NCBI RefSeq assembly: GCF_016908325.1
Contig: NZ_JAFBDR010000002.1
Span: forward strand, 1 to 64,000
DNA from: Aquibacillus albus
GTDB taxonomy: Bacteria; Bacillota; Bacilli; Bacillales; Amphibacillaceae
Length of the DNA: 64,000 nt
Reading direction: 5' to 3'
The notes below the pieces were generated by a model that was not told where the DNA came from, made no database searches, and saw only the letters and a program-made list of their open reading frames with translations. Position numbers and translations under genes: made by a program. The first letter of the stretch is position 1; each line of letters opens with the position of its first letter. Positions 33,957 through 42,798 of the stretch are shown piece by piece.

Positions 33957-34793
33957 TCAATCTTTTATTTTATAAAACTCCAAAGCATTACGACCAAAGA
34001 CGCATTCTTTTTCTTCTTTGCTAATCGTTTCTGGCAGGGTATCTGTTAAAAGCTTATAAACATCCTCATAGCTAGCTGCTAACAAACAAACAGGCCAGTC
34101 GCTTCCGAACATCACTCGCTGAATTCCAAACACATGGACAATATGGTTAACATAAGCAATAAAATCTTCCTTTTTCCAATTTTTATGATCTGCTTCCGTA
34201 ACCATACCGGACAACTTACAATAGATATTCGGATATTTAGCTATCTCAACCATCTGATTCCTCCATGGTTCTAATGTTCCACGAGCGATGTCCGGTTTCG
34301 CAATATGATCTATTACTCCGCGAATTGGTACACGCTTTAACAATTCCAGTAAAACTGGCAACTGATCAGATGTTACTAACAAATCAACTGGAAGATCCAT
34401 TTCCGAAAAATAAGAAAAAGCATCTAGATAGTTTTCCTCTAATACTTTAGTCGCATCTGGCATATCTTGAATCATGACACGAACTCCAACAAATTTGGGA
34501 TGATTCTGAAATTGCTCAAGCTGCTTCTTATATTCCGGATCCTCAATATCAATCCAGCCAACAACTCCAGCGATTGTTTCTGAGTCGTCACTAAGAGACA
34601 AGATAAATTCTGTTTCCTCTACTGTTGGAGCTGCTTGAACAACAATTGTTTTATCAATCCCGTTTCTTTTTAGATGAGCGACTAAATCTTTTTCATAATA
34701 ATCCCTATAAAGTTTTGGAATTTCTGGAGTAATCCAACCATAGTCATTTCGGCTAATTTTCCAATAATGCTGGTGAGCATCGATTCGCATCAT
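33957..34793 (-). CDS. Amidohydrolase-2 family sugar lactonase
   Basis: A 278-residue COG3618-type TIM barrel. Family motifs are MRIDAHQHYWKI at the N-terminus, VVGWIDIEDP, GVRVMIQDM, GVIDHIAKPDI, CKLSGMVTEAD and MFGSDWPVCLLA with the catalytic Asp. Close relatives hydrolyse L-fucono- and L-rhamnono-lactones. It would act directly on the product of the AKR encoded next. AAAGGGCGTATA precedes ATG. Confidence 0.87.
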   Translation of the reverse strand: MMRIDAHQHYWKISRNDYGWITPEIPKLYRDYYEKDLVAHLKRNGIDKTIVVQAAPTVEETEFILSLSDDSETIAGVVGWIDIEDPEYKKQLEQFQNHPKFVGVRVMIQDMPDATKVLEENYLDAFSYFSEMDLPVDLLVTSDQLPVLLELLKRVPIRGVIDHIAKPDIARGTLEPWRNQMVEIAKYPNIYCKLSGMVTEADHKNWKKEDFIAYVNHIVHVFGIQRVMFGSDWPVCLLAASYEDVYKLLTDTLPETISKEEKECVFGRNALEFYKIKD

Positions 34794-34813
34794 TATACGC
34801 CCTTTCTAAAAGT

Positions 34814-35827
34814 TTATAATTCTACCATAGCTTTTACGACATTCGATTCCGGTTTTAACCAACTTTCAAACTGTTCAATGACCTGATCAAAATTAGCACG
34901 ATGAGTAATGTATTCATTTACATCGATGTCACCATTCTTTATTGATTGAATGACATGGAAGAAATCTTCTTTGGTAGCATTGCGACTCGACATTAACGTC
35001 AGCTCCTTGGAGTGAAAATCCGGATCAAAGAACGTTATATCTGACTTTACTAACCCTACAAAAATTAATTTTCCTCCATTTGCAGGATAATCAAAAGAAT
35101 GTTGCATCGACTGTTTGTTTCCTGTTGCATCAAAAACAACACTCGGCATGTCACCGTCTGTTATTTCATTTAAATTTTCTGTCGGTGATTTTAAAGCGTT
35201 TACAATATGATCCACTTTTACCCAGTTACGACAAAATTCTAACCTTTTTTCATCAATGTCCATAGCAATGACTTTCGCTCCCTGTTGCTTAGCAAATGCC
35301 ATCACTCCCAAACCAATGGGCCCCGCACCAATGACAAGGGCAAATTCTCCCTTCTGAATTCCGGAGCGTCTAACCGCATGTGCACCGATACTCAAAGGCT
35401 CAACAACAGCAGTCTCATCCAATGACATTCCTTTTGTTTTTATCAAATGATCATATGGAACAGATATTTTTTCACGCATTCCACCATCTACATGTACACC
35501 TAACACTTTCATTTGCGTGCAGCAATTTGTTTTACCAATTCGACAGGCTCTGCATTCACCACACTCCAGATAAGGAATAATCGTCACTTGATCTCCCTTT
35601 TCTAACCCTTGGGAATTTTCCTCAATCGATTCAATTTCTCCCGCTAGCTCGTGGCCCAGCACTCGTGGATACTGAAAAAAAGGTTGATTCCCTTTATAGG
35701 CGTGTAAATCGGTGCCACAAATTCCAATGCGCTTGATAGAGACGATTGCATTCCCTGATTCAGCCTTTGGTTGTTCTAATTCAACCCTTTTAAACAAGTT
35801 AGGTTCTACACATGTAACTCCTTTCAT
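34814..35827 (-). CDS. Zinc-dependent alcohol/sugar dehydrogenase
   Basis: A 337-residue MDR enzyme with full zinc equipment: catalytic Cys in ICGTDLHAY, His-Glu in LGHELAGE and a structural-zinc loop CGECRACRIGKTNCC. The Rossmann motif is VIGAGPIGLGVMAF. Similar to threonine/galactitol-phosphate/idonate dehydrogenases. In a fucose oxidation route it could oxidise 2-keto-3-deoxy-fuconate, or the sugar itself. GGAGTTGTTTTGCG precedes ATG. It lies 20 bases from the lactonase gene and 284 bases after the fucosidase gene. Confidence 0.9.
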   Translation of the reverse strand: MKGVTCVEPNLFKRVELEQPKAESGNAIVSIKRIGICGTDLHAYKGNQPFFQYPRVLGHELAGEIESIEENSQGLEKGDQVTIIPYLECGECRACRIGKTNCCTQMKVLGVHVDGGMREKISVPYDHLIKTKGMSLDETAVVEPLSIGAHAVRRSGIQKGEFALVIGAGPIGLGVMAFAKQQGAKVIAMDIDEKRLEFCRNWVKVDHIVNALKSPTENLNEITDGDMPSVVFDATGNKQSMQHSFDYPANGGKLIFVGLVKSDITFFDPDFHSKELTLMSSRNATKEDFFHVIQSIKNGDIDVNEYITHRANFDQVIEQFESWLKPESNVVKAMVEL

Positions 35828-36111
35828 CGCAAAACAACTCCTTTGTACTATTTTTTATTTCAATAAATTCATAAAAAAATAAACTTCTTATTTCATTTAT
35901 CATTTCAGGAGCATTTTTCTGTTTTATAGACCTCTTGATTTTATAATAGAGTAATTGGTTTTCAGAATAAATTAGCTCATAAATAAAACCAACGAATAAT
36001 ATATTTTTGGGATTTTTTCTTCTTTAAAATTATTATAATAGCTTTTCATACATTGTTTTTTTCTATAATTAAGTAGAGAAGTTCACCTTCATCGTTTCAC
36101 CTCTTTTATCA
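35828..36111. other. AT-rich gap between fucosidase and dehydrogenase genes
   Basis: A 284-base, very AT-rich stretch with several TATAAT-like strings but no -35/-10 pair that I can defend. It may hold an internal promoter. No ORF with a ribosome site was seen. Confidence 0.4.
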
Positions 36112-38481
36112 TTACTCGACTTCCACCACATAAGAATCCCCAGTTTTTGTAGGGAATTGGACAATCCCGTTATCAAGGTGAGATACCTTCACCTTCTCAC
36201 CATTAGATTGCACGACAAAGGGATGATCAAGCTTGAGTTTACATTCATTTCCTTGGCTAGAATGAATAAGAGCATGTTTTAGTTCTTGATTAGACCAGTA
36301 AAAATCAACCTCGAATCCGCCTCTTACCTTAACTCCCTTCATCTCACCTTCTGACCAATTGGCAGGGAGCGCTGGTAAAAATTCAAGATAGCCTAAATGG
36401 GATTGAATGAGCATCTCCACAACTCCAGCTGTAAAACCAAAGTTTCCATCAATTTGAAAGGGTGGATGTGCACCAAATAAATTCGGGTAAACGCCTCCCT
36501 TATGCTCCTTTTCTGAATCATGTGTTACAAGATTAAAAAGGTTGGTGATTAATCGGTGAGCGCGTTCTGAATTTTTAAACCGTGCCCAAAGACATAGCTT
36601 CCAGGATAAACTCCAGCCCGTTCCGTCGTCACCTCTTCGATCGAGTGAAACCTTGGCTGCTTCATAAATCGAATCGGATAATTCTGTAATCTGCTTACCT
36701 GGATAGACTCCGAATAGGTGAGATACATGACGGTGATGCACATCTTCATCATCAAAGTCCTTCCCCCACTCCTGCAGCTGACCAAATCTACCAATTTGAT
36801 ACGGGTATAATCGATTTAATTTGTCGTTCAACTCTTTACAGTATTCCTCGTCAATATTTAACTTCTGTGCCGCTTCAATCGTATTGGAAAATAGGTCCCA
36901 AATTAACGCCAAATCCATCGTACTCGCTTCCGTAACGGCTGCTAATTTTCCATCATATCTAAACTTATGCTCTGGAGATGTCGATGGAGTCGTGATGAAG
37001 TAGCCATCCTCGTTTTCCATCAACCAATCCAAGCAAAAATTGGCTGCGCCTTTCATAATCGGATATGCTTTTTGATCAAGAAAGGATTCATCCCCTGTAT
37101 ATAAGTAATGCTCCCATAGATGTTGGGTTAACCATGTACCAGACATCGGCCAAAGCGCCCACACAGGATCACCATGTCCAAATGCCCCAACAGGCGCGGA
37201 ATGCCTCCAAAGATCTGCGTTGTGATGAGCAGTCCAGCCCCGACACCCATAATTTGTCTCGGCCGTTTTTTCCCCATTGATCGCTAACTCTTCAATAAAA
37301 TCTAATAACGGGTGATGGCACTCAGATAAATTACAAGCCTCCGCTAACCAATAATTCATTTCCGTATTGATATTTAATGTGTAGTTACTACTCCATGGCG
37401 CTTGCATTTTATCATTCCAAATCCCCTGAAGATTTGCAGGCTGTGTTCCCGGTCGTGAACTGGAAATTAACAAATATCGACCATAGTGAAACATTAATTC
37501 TACTAATTTAAGATCTTTTTCTCCATAGTTGGTTACGCGTTTATCCGTCGATTCCTCATCATATCTGTCAGATGTGTTTAGGCTAAACTTCATTCGATTA
37601 AATAAAGACTGGTAATCTTTGATATGCTCTTGCTTTATTCTGTCATACGATTTTTTCACTGAAAGATTCATATAATTTTCCGCTATCGTATGAGGATCTT
37701 TTCCATTCAGTGCTGGTGATTGATCAAACCCGTTAAAGCTTGTCGCAGCAGTAAATAACAGTGTTGCCTTCGAGGATTTTTTCACTTCTATTCCTTGGTC
37801 TGTGTACTCAACTTCTCCATCCTCTACGATAACCTTCAGTTGACCTTCAAACGTCATTGCCTTAGTTTCGGTTGAATCAGAATAACGAATAGGATCTTCT
37901 GTCATGTAATAATTAGGATCCACATTTTCAGGACAAACACCGGTCAACACTAGTTTATCGTTGTTGTTTTTGAGTTCAGATTTCAATGGACTTTCAAGGC
38001 TGGCTGTAAAGGATAAAGCGTTTGGTTGATCAGTTTCTAATCGAGTGACTATCATTTGGTCTGGATGGGAGATAAACGTTTCCCTATGAAAGGTTGTCCC
38101 ATTTACTTTGTAGGTAACCCTAGCTATCGCTTCGTTTATGTTGAGACTTCTTTCATAGAAGGTTGGTTCATCGGGATGGTTAAAATTAAGATTTAGATTT
38201 CCAAATGGAAGATAAGCCTGTGTATATGGCCCCATCATTTCCTTTGTAAGTTGATCTGCATCGGTATACCTTCCTTCAGAGATTGCATTTCTAACCTCAG
38301 GCAGAACATTTTTGGCATTTGGATTGTTTATTTCTTTCGGGCTTCCCGACCATAGTGTATCCTCATTTAGTTGCAAACACTCCTGATTAACACCTCCAAA
38401 CACCATCGCACCTAATCTACCGTTTCCTAACGGAAGTGCTTCGGTCCACACGTCGGCTGACGTATCATATTTTAGTTTCAT
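36112..38481 (-). CDS. GH95 alpha-L-fucosidase family protein
   Basis: A 789-residue glycoside hydrolase of the GH95 (AfcA-like) type that removes terminal alpha-1,2-linked L-fucose (some members act on galactose). It has the N-terminal beta domain with ALPLGNGRLGAMVFGG and LQLNEDTLWSG. The (alpha/alpha)6 core includes GIWNDKMQAPWSSNY and the paired Asn of LNINTEMNYW. WTAHHNADLWR, the acid region STSPEHKF...VTEASTMDLAL and QIDGNFGFTAGVVEML follow. No signal peptide, so it acts inside on imported oligosaccharide. AGGAGTGTCTAA precedes ATG; a cre-like palindrome lies 37 bases upstream. Confidence 0.92.
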   Translation of the reverse strand: MKLKYDTSADVWTEALPLGNGRLGAMVFGGVNQECLQLNEDTLWSGSPKEINNPNAKNVLPEVRNAISEGRYTDADQLTKEMMGPYTQAYLPFGNLNLNFNHPDEPTFYERSLNINEAIARVTYKVNGTTFHRETFISHPDQMIVTRLETDQPNALSFTASLESPLKSELKNNNDKLVLTGVCPENVDPNYYMTEDPIRYSDSTETKAMTFEGQLKVIVEDGEVEYTDQGIEVKKSSKATLLFTAATSFNGFDQSPALNGKDPHTIAENYMNLSVKKSYDRIKQEHIKDYQSLFNRMKFSLNTSDRYDEESTDKRVTNYGEKDLKLVELMFHYGRYLLISSSRPGTQPANLQGIWNDKMQAPWSSNYTLNINTEMNYWLAEACNLSECHHPLLDFIEELAINGEKTAETNYGCRGWTAHHNADLWRHSAPVGAFGHGDPVWALWPMSGTWLTQHLWEHYLYTGDESFLDQKAYPIMKGAANFCLDWLMENEDGYFITTPSTSPEHKFRYDGKLAAVTEASTMDLALIWDLFSNTIEAAQKLNIDEEYCKELNDKLNRLYPYQIGRFGQLQEWGKDFDDEDVHHRHVSHLFGVYPGKQITELSDSIYEAAKVSLDRRGDDGTGWSLSWKLCLWARFKNSERAHRLITNLFNLVTHDSEKEHKGGVYPNLFGAHPPFQIDGNFGFTAGVVEMLIQSHLGYLEFLPALPANWSEGEMKGVKVRGGFEVDFYWSNQELKHALIHSSQGNECKLKLDHPFVVQSNGEKVKVSHLDNGIVQFPTKTGDSYVVEVE

Positions 38482-38517
38482 TTAGACACTCCTCTCTTCG
38501 TTTAATTCAAACACCAT

Positions 38518-38531
38518 TGTAACCCCTTACA
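38518..38531. promoter_or_regulatory. cre-like palindrome before the fucosidase gene
   Basis: TGTAACCCCTTACA matches cre except that the central CG is CC. The surrounding AT-rich sequence also matches the region 42331-42376 before the TIM-barrel isomerase gene, suggesting common control. Confidence 0.5.
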
Positions 38532-38640
38532 AAATATTTTTTAAATAAAAATTCTTTTTTTGTTATATAAGAATCTGGAAATAATTTGTAATGCTAAGTT
38601 CTTAAATAGGCATCTGAGGAGGGGATGGAAAACTGGTGAA

Positions 38641-38705
38641 TTGTGACCTGAGCGTAAGTCGAGTGAGGGTGCACATAAACCGGTGGAGTGAAAATAATTC
38701 CCCTA
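38641..38705. repeat. Relic of the 42-bp repeat
   Basis: GTGCACATAAACCGGTGGAG followed by TGAAAATAATTCCC reproduces one unit of the 42-bp family in the same orientation, with a partial unit before it. The rest of the 38482-38828 gap shows no gene. Confidence 0.6.
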
Positions 38706-38828
38706 AAATTCCCATATCTCACTCAGCCCGTTCTGAGAACAACCCCCAATTGCTGGCGCATCATTTGTTACTTAATAATAGTTTATTGTTGATGTCTTTC
38801 CGCAAATAACCAGAAAACATTTAATGAA

Positions 38829-39506
38829 TCACTTTTTAAATGTCGTATGCTTTAAAACATGTTTCATAAAGTCCTCAAATGTGATCGAATATTTATTCCA
38901 CTGATTGTACCATTTTCGTATTGTTTCCAAGAGCCAAAACGGAACAGATTTGCCATCGAATAAGTGATAGCAATCATCGTATGCTTTCTTTAAATGCTCC
39001 CATCGATAATCATTTCCTGCTTTCACATATTCCGATACATCCAGTATTTTTGCTCTCCCATTTTGAAGTAAAATATTTTTCAGGTGAATATCTCTTGGAT
39101 TTAACCCCTTTTGGCGCACATACTCCCTTGCATATTCTACGTCTTGAACAGCCTGCTCAGGAACATGAATCCCTTGTAGGAGACAATCATAAAAAGTAAT
39201 TCCTTCTTCATAACTTAAGACGAGAATATTATCGTAAGTAGCAAAACATATCGAAAAATAAGGGGAATCGCCTAATGTGTTATAAACCCTTTTCTCGATG
39301 CTCACTTTGGATACTTTGTCCTCCGCATACACTTTAAAAGCATAATCTGGAGCTTGAAAGGATTGAAAGACTGCCGCATCTGTTCCAATTCCAATACACC
39401 GAAGTTCATCAGCCCCTCCATCAATCGTTACAGGATTATTATTGGTATTTGATGAAATGGAGATGCGAGATAGAGATTCGACTACCGTTTCCCATTCTGA
39501 TTTCAT
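38829..39506 (-). CDS. Small protein-kinase-like protein (YrzF-type)
   Basis: A 225-residue protein with a compact eukaryotic-like kinase fold. It shows a glycine-loop-like GIGTDAAVFQS, Lys58 in YAFKVY, a catalytic loop PRDIHLKNILL (Asp139, Asn144) and DVS in place of DFG (Asp156). It resembles the YrzF family of putative Ser/Thr kinases of spore formers. ATG 39506 follows AAAGGGAG; a longer frame to 39530 contains that ribosome site. It is monocistronic and its substrate is unknown. Confidence 0.82.
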   Translation of the reverse strand: MKSEWETVVESLSRISISSNTNNNPVTIDGGADELRCIGIGTDAAVFQSFQAPDYAFKVYAEDKVSKVSIEKRVYNTLGDSPYFSICFATYDNILVLSYEEGITFYDCLLQGIHVPEQAVQDVEYAREYVRQKGLNPRDIHLKNILLQNGRAKILDVSEYVKAGNDYRWEHLKKAYDDCYHLFDGKSVPFWLLETIRKWYNQWNKYSITFEDFMKHVLKHTTFKK

Positions 39507-39602
39507 GCATCTTTCTCCCTTTGTTTGCATTCACTCTACCGTTAAATGAGTGTATTTTAATTATATGTTAATTTCTTTAAATTCTGTTAAAATTTGAATT
39601 TA

Positions 39603-39639
39603 GTTTTGCAAAAAGGGGTCTGACCCCTTTTTGCAAAAC
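39603..39639. repeat. 37-bp palindrome with GGGGTCTGACCCC core
   Basis: GTTTTGCAAAAAGGGGTC (39603-39620), one central T, then its exact complement to 39639: 18-base arms. The core is the dispersed 13-base element. Confidence 0.9.
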
Positions 39640-39651
39640 TTGACAAAAGAC

Positions 39652-39692
39652 GACAAAAATCGGGTGGTGCATGGCACCACCCGATTTTTGTC
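39652..39692 (-). terminator. 19-bp perfect hairpin after purF, repeat-derived
   Basis: GACAAAAATCGGGTGGTGC (39652-39670) and its complement (39674-39692) leave a three-base loop. On the minus strand the second arm ends in TTTTTGTC. It begins at the last base of the purF stop codon, so it probably doubles as the terminator. It belongs to the GGTG..GCACC repeat type. Confidence 0.8.
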
Positions 39693-41074
39693 TAATCCAA
39701 ATAAAGGTGAGTTGGGTACGCTCCGCTAAAGCAGGCGATACAGTGTTGGTTCGTTTCTGCTAGGTCTATATTGACTGCTTCTAACAAGCCATCTGTGCTT
39801 AAAAAGGCTAGGCTATCTGCTCCAATCGTTTCTCCCATTGCTTGTTCTTGTTCATGTCTATTGGCCAACATCTCTTCTTTTGTTGGCATGTCCACACCAT
39901 AAAAACACGGGTTTCGGACCATCGGTGAACTAATCCGTACATGTACTTCCTTCGCGCCTGCATCTTGAATTAATTTAACAATTCGTTTAATGGTTGTTCC
40001 TCTTACAATCGAATCATCTATCAGTACTACTCTTTTCCCTTCGATAATTTCTTCTACGGCGCTTAGCTTTAATCGTACTGCCAATTCGCGAAGCTCTTGC
40101 GTTGGTTCAATGAATGAACGGCCGGCATATGGATTTTTGATTAACCCCATTTCATAGGGAATATCCAGTTGATGGGCATAGCCAAGCGCAGATGGAATGC
40201 TTGATTCTGGAACAGCAACGACGACATCCGCTTCTACTGGATGCTCCTTCGCTAAAGTTTCTCCTAATTCTTTTCGAATCGATAACACACTGCGTCCTCG
40301 AATGACACTATCCGGTCGGGCAAAATATACAAATTCAAAGGAACACAGCGACATTTCTTCCTTTTTCGCAAATCGGCCTGTTTCAATGCCATTTTCATTA
40401 ATAAGTATCCATTCGCCTGGTTCGACATCCCGCCAAAACTTAGCACCAACAGCATTAAACGCACATGTTTCCGATGAAGCTACAATCGCATCATCACCAA
40501 TTTTTCCAAGCGAAAGCGGGCGCAAACCATGACGATCCAAGGCAATCAACAATTGGTTTTCTGTCATAATAACTAAAGCAAAAGAACCATCGATTCGTGA
40601 AAGAATATCTGGTGCTGCATGTTCAAATCGCTGTTTCTTAGACCGAGCAATAAGGTGTGCAATCACTTCCGTATCCGTTGTCGTTTGAAAAATACTCCCT
40701 TGCTGCTGCAACACATCTCGTTCAATTCTTGCATTCACAAGGTTGCCATTGTGCGCTACCGCTAAGTCTCCTTTACTATAATTAAACACAAGCGGCTGTG
40801 CGTTTTTTAATAAACTTTCACCAGATGTCGAATATCGAACATGGCCAATTGCCATATTTCCGTCCATTTTATCTAATATGTCACGGCTAAATGCTTGATT
40901 GACTAGTCCCATTCCATGATGGTGTTTCAGTCTTTTCCCATCGCTTACCGCTATCCCCGCACTCTCCTGACCACGATGCTGAAGTGCATGTAGCCCGTAA
41001 TATGTTAAGTCAGCAGCTTGTGGATGATTAAATATTCCAAAAACCCCACATTTTTCCTTCATTTCTGACGACAT
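39692..41074 (-). CDS. purF: Amidophosphoribosyltransferase
   Basis: Catalyses the first step of purine synthesis: PRPP plus glutamine to phosphoribosylamine. The 460-residue protein has a short propeptide (8 residues) before nucleophile Cys9 (CGVFGIF) and the glutaminase motifs LQHRGQESAG and HNGNLVNA. The PRPP loop is VVLIDDSIVRGTT. Cysteines in SSETCAFN, NPCFYG and HCIAC fit the 4Fe-4S ligands of Bacillus PurF. It stands alone, away from any other pur gene, so it is either a relocated or a second copy. GGGGAGGGAAAAGA precedes ATG. Confidence 0.95.
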   Translation of the reverse strand: MSSEMKEKCGVFGIFNHPQAADLTYYGLHALQHRGQESAGIAVSDGKRLKHHHGMGLVNQAFSRDILDKMDGNMAIGHVRYSTSGESLLKNAQPLVFNYSKGDLAVAHNGNLVNARIERDVLQQQGSIFQTTTDTEVIAHLIARSKKQRFEHAAPDILSRIDGSFALVIMTENQLLIALDRHGLRPLSLGKIGDDAIVASSETCAFNAVGAKFWRDVEPGEWILINENGIETGRFAKKEEMSLCSFEFVYFARPDSVIRGRSVLSIRKELGETLAKEHPVEADVVVAVPESSIPSALGYAHQLDIPYEMGLIKNPYAGRSFIEPTQELRELAVRLKLSAVEEIIEGKRVVLIDDSIVRGTTIKRIVKLIQDAGAKEVHVRISSPMVRNPCFYGVDMPTKEEMLANRHEQEQAMGETIGADSLAFLSTDGLLEAVNIDLAETNQHCIACFSGAYPTHLYLD

Positions 41075-41347
41075 TCTTTTCCCTCCCCTTCAGACTTTTT
41101 CCTATTTTCTACGGAATGGAAGCTTTCTATTCAACACATTATTGAACGTGTAGGGATTCGATTTATGGGAACTCAGAAAAATTTGAGTAAAGAGAAGGTG
41201 GTCCTTTGTTTGGTTTTCGGGATAAAGTTATTGACGACTTTTATGCTTTGATTCACTTTTAGTTTCCTTTTACCCTTTAAAACTCAATCATAAACGAACT
41301 TTGGTTCATTTTTGGCATCCTTTACCCCTCTAAAAAATTATTAATAT
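41075..41347. other. Long upstream region of purF
   Basis: No gene. Read on the minus strand, GGGGTAAAGGA...AAAATGAACCAAAG is followed 52 bases later by a similar AGGGTAAAAGGA...AAAGTGAATCAAAG, a degenerate direct repeat. A single PurBox-like ATAAACGAACTTT lies at 41290-41302, but the usual paired box is not evident. Confidence 0.4.
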
Positions 41348-41389
41348 GTAAAAAAAGCTGTCATTTCTGATAGTGACAGCTTTTTTTAC
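41348..41389. terminator. Bidirectional terminator, 16-bp stem
   Basis: GTAAAAAAAGCTGTCA (41348-41363) pairs perfectly with TGACAGCTTTTTTTAC (41374-41389). Both strands end in T-runs. It lies right after the TIM-barrel gene on the minus strand. Confidence 0.92.
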
Positions 41390-41390
41390 T

Positions 41391-42167
41391 TTATACGTGG
41401 GCCAATTCTACTTCCTTCAATATCGTCTGCTTAAATTCATCTAATGCTTCGTCCGTATCTTTCGTATAACCACACTCAAGTCCTACGAAACCATCATAAT
41501 TTGTAGCCTTGATTGCTTTTAATATGTTTACATAATTTAATTCACCAGTACCAGGTTGGGTTCGACCAGGATTGTCTGCGATATGATAGTGGCTGATTCG
41601 ATCCATATAGTTCGTAGCATTGCGAATGACGTTACCTTCTGTTATTTGTTGGTGATACACGTCAAACACAAGCTTAACATTCGGACTATCTACTTGGTCT
41701 ATAATCGCTACCGCTTCATCTGAGCGTTGTAGAAAATGACCTTGATGATCAACCAAACCATTTAACGGTTCTACTTCTAACGTGACTCCTGCCTCTTCAC
41801 AGAGTGGTGCACAATGCTTGAGTGTTTCTACCATTGCCTGGAGTTGCGTTTCACGGTCAACCCCTTTGATGACATTCCCGGTTTGCGTAATGATCGCTTT
41901 TGTCCCTAGAATTTTGCATGCTTCAATCGTATCTTTTAACCCAGCAATATATTTCTCCCGTTGACTAGGATCAACAAGATTGAAGAAGCTTGTGCAAGTC
42001 GCAATGATACCAACACCTATCCGTTCTTGTACCTTTGCAATATACTTGAGGTCAAGATCTCCCCAGTTGTAATACTCTAAGCCATGAAACCCGTGCTCTT
42101 TTATTTTTTCCAAATGATAAACAACATCTTTCCCCTTATAGGCACCTACGCAAAGTGAATATTTCAT
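41391..42167 (-). CDS. Hydroxypyruvate isomerase-like TIM-barrel protein
   Basis: A 258-residue xylose-isomerase-like TIM barrel (COG3622/AP-endonuclease-2 fold). Metal ligands are probably Glu133 (LEVEPLN), Asp169 (VFDVYHQQ), the His/Asp pair of HYHIADNPGR and Glu231 (VGLECGY). The segment PGRTQPGTGELNY is typical of Hyi-type isomerases. It would interconvert hydroxypyruvate and tartronate semialdehyde or epimerise a keto-sugar. AAAGGAGTTGACACGTAT precedes ATG. It is monocistronic; the cre-like site at 42332-42345 suggests carbon-source control shared with the fucosidase. Confidence 0.85.
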   Translation of the reverse strand: MKYSLCVGAYKGKDVVYHLEKIKEHGFHGLEYYNWGDLDLKYIAKVQERIGVGIIATCTSFFNLVDPSQREKYIAGLKDTIEACKILGTKAIITQTGNVIKGVDRETQLQAMVETLKHCAPLCEEAGVTLEVEPLNGLVDHQGHFLQRSDEAVAIIDQVDSPNVKLVFDVYHQQITEGNVIRNATNYMDRISHYHIADNPGRTQPGTGELNYVNILKAIKATNYDGFVGLECGYTKDTDEALDEFKQTILKEVELAHV

Positions 42168-42331
42168 ATACGTGTCAACTCCTTTATACGAACTGGATTA
42201 CTCGTTTTTGCTGATTCATTCGCAGCGATCGTCACTATGTCAACATCCGAACGTTATTCCCTCTACTTGTTCGGTCATCACTCGTTGACTAGTTGCTGAA
42301 TAGACTAGTAAGAGTTGTTACTTAAAAATAT

Positions 42332-42345
42332 TGTAATCCCTTACA
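42332..42345. promoter_or_regulatory. cre-like palindrome before the isomerase gene
   Basis: TGTAATCCCTTACA differs from cre only at the central G, exactly like the site at 38518-38531, and is followed by similar AT-rich DNA. Confidence 0.5.
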
Positions 42346-42422
42346 TTTTATTTTTAAATATAAAATTTTTATTTCGAGTATAATAATATGGCAATTGTGA
42401 TGAAGAAGCAGTTTTATACACT

Positions 42423-42718
42423 GCAGAGGTGAAAGTAAATTCCTGATACTTGCCCATAAACCTGCCAACAGTGAGAGTAATTCCGGGATACTTGCGCATA
42501 AACCTGCCAACAGTGAGAGTAATTCCGGGATGCTTGCGCATAAACCTTTCAACGGTGAGAGTAATTCCGGAATTCTTGCGCATAAACCTTTCAACGGTGA
42601 GAGTAAATACGGGATGATTGCACATAAACCTCCCAACGGTGAGAGTAAATATGGGATGCTTGCACATAAACCTCCCAACGGTGAGAGTAAATACGGGATT
42701 CTTGCGCATAAAGCAATG
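42423..42718. repeat. 42-bp tandem repeat array 2
   Basis: Seven units with GTGA(A/G)AGTAA at 42429, 42471, 42513, 42555, 42597, 42639 and 42681: an exact 42-bp period. Each unit contains TTGC(G/A)CATAAACCT. This is the best-conserved array. Because 42 is divisible by three, several frames stay open and give 14-residue peptide repeats on both strands. Lack of ribosome sites and the frame-breaking steps in array 1 argue against translation. It lies between the divergent isomerase and DUF4023 genes. Confidence 0.92.
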
Positions 42719-42798
42719 TCAACAGAACTTCCTTTTACATGTTTCACCCCTCACTGGTTAAAATAAAACGGATTATAAATTTTAGGAGGTTTTATAGG

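Noticed and set aside
36549-37280. Several 60-80-codon open frames within the fucosidase gene
   Set aside because: They are shadows of a 789-residue gene with strong family motifs and have no ribosome sites.
41283-41310. Functional PurR operator
   Set aside because: Only one PurBox-like half site is evident; the second box at the required spacing and orientation is missing.
42322-42766. Three overlapping open frames in array 2
   Set aside because: They are a by-product of a 42-bp period; none has a Shine-Dalgarno, and the array sits in the upstream region of a well-supported small gene.
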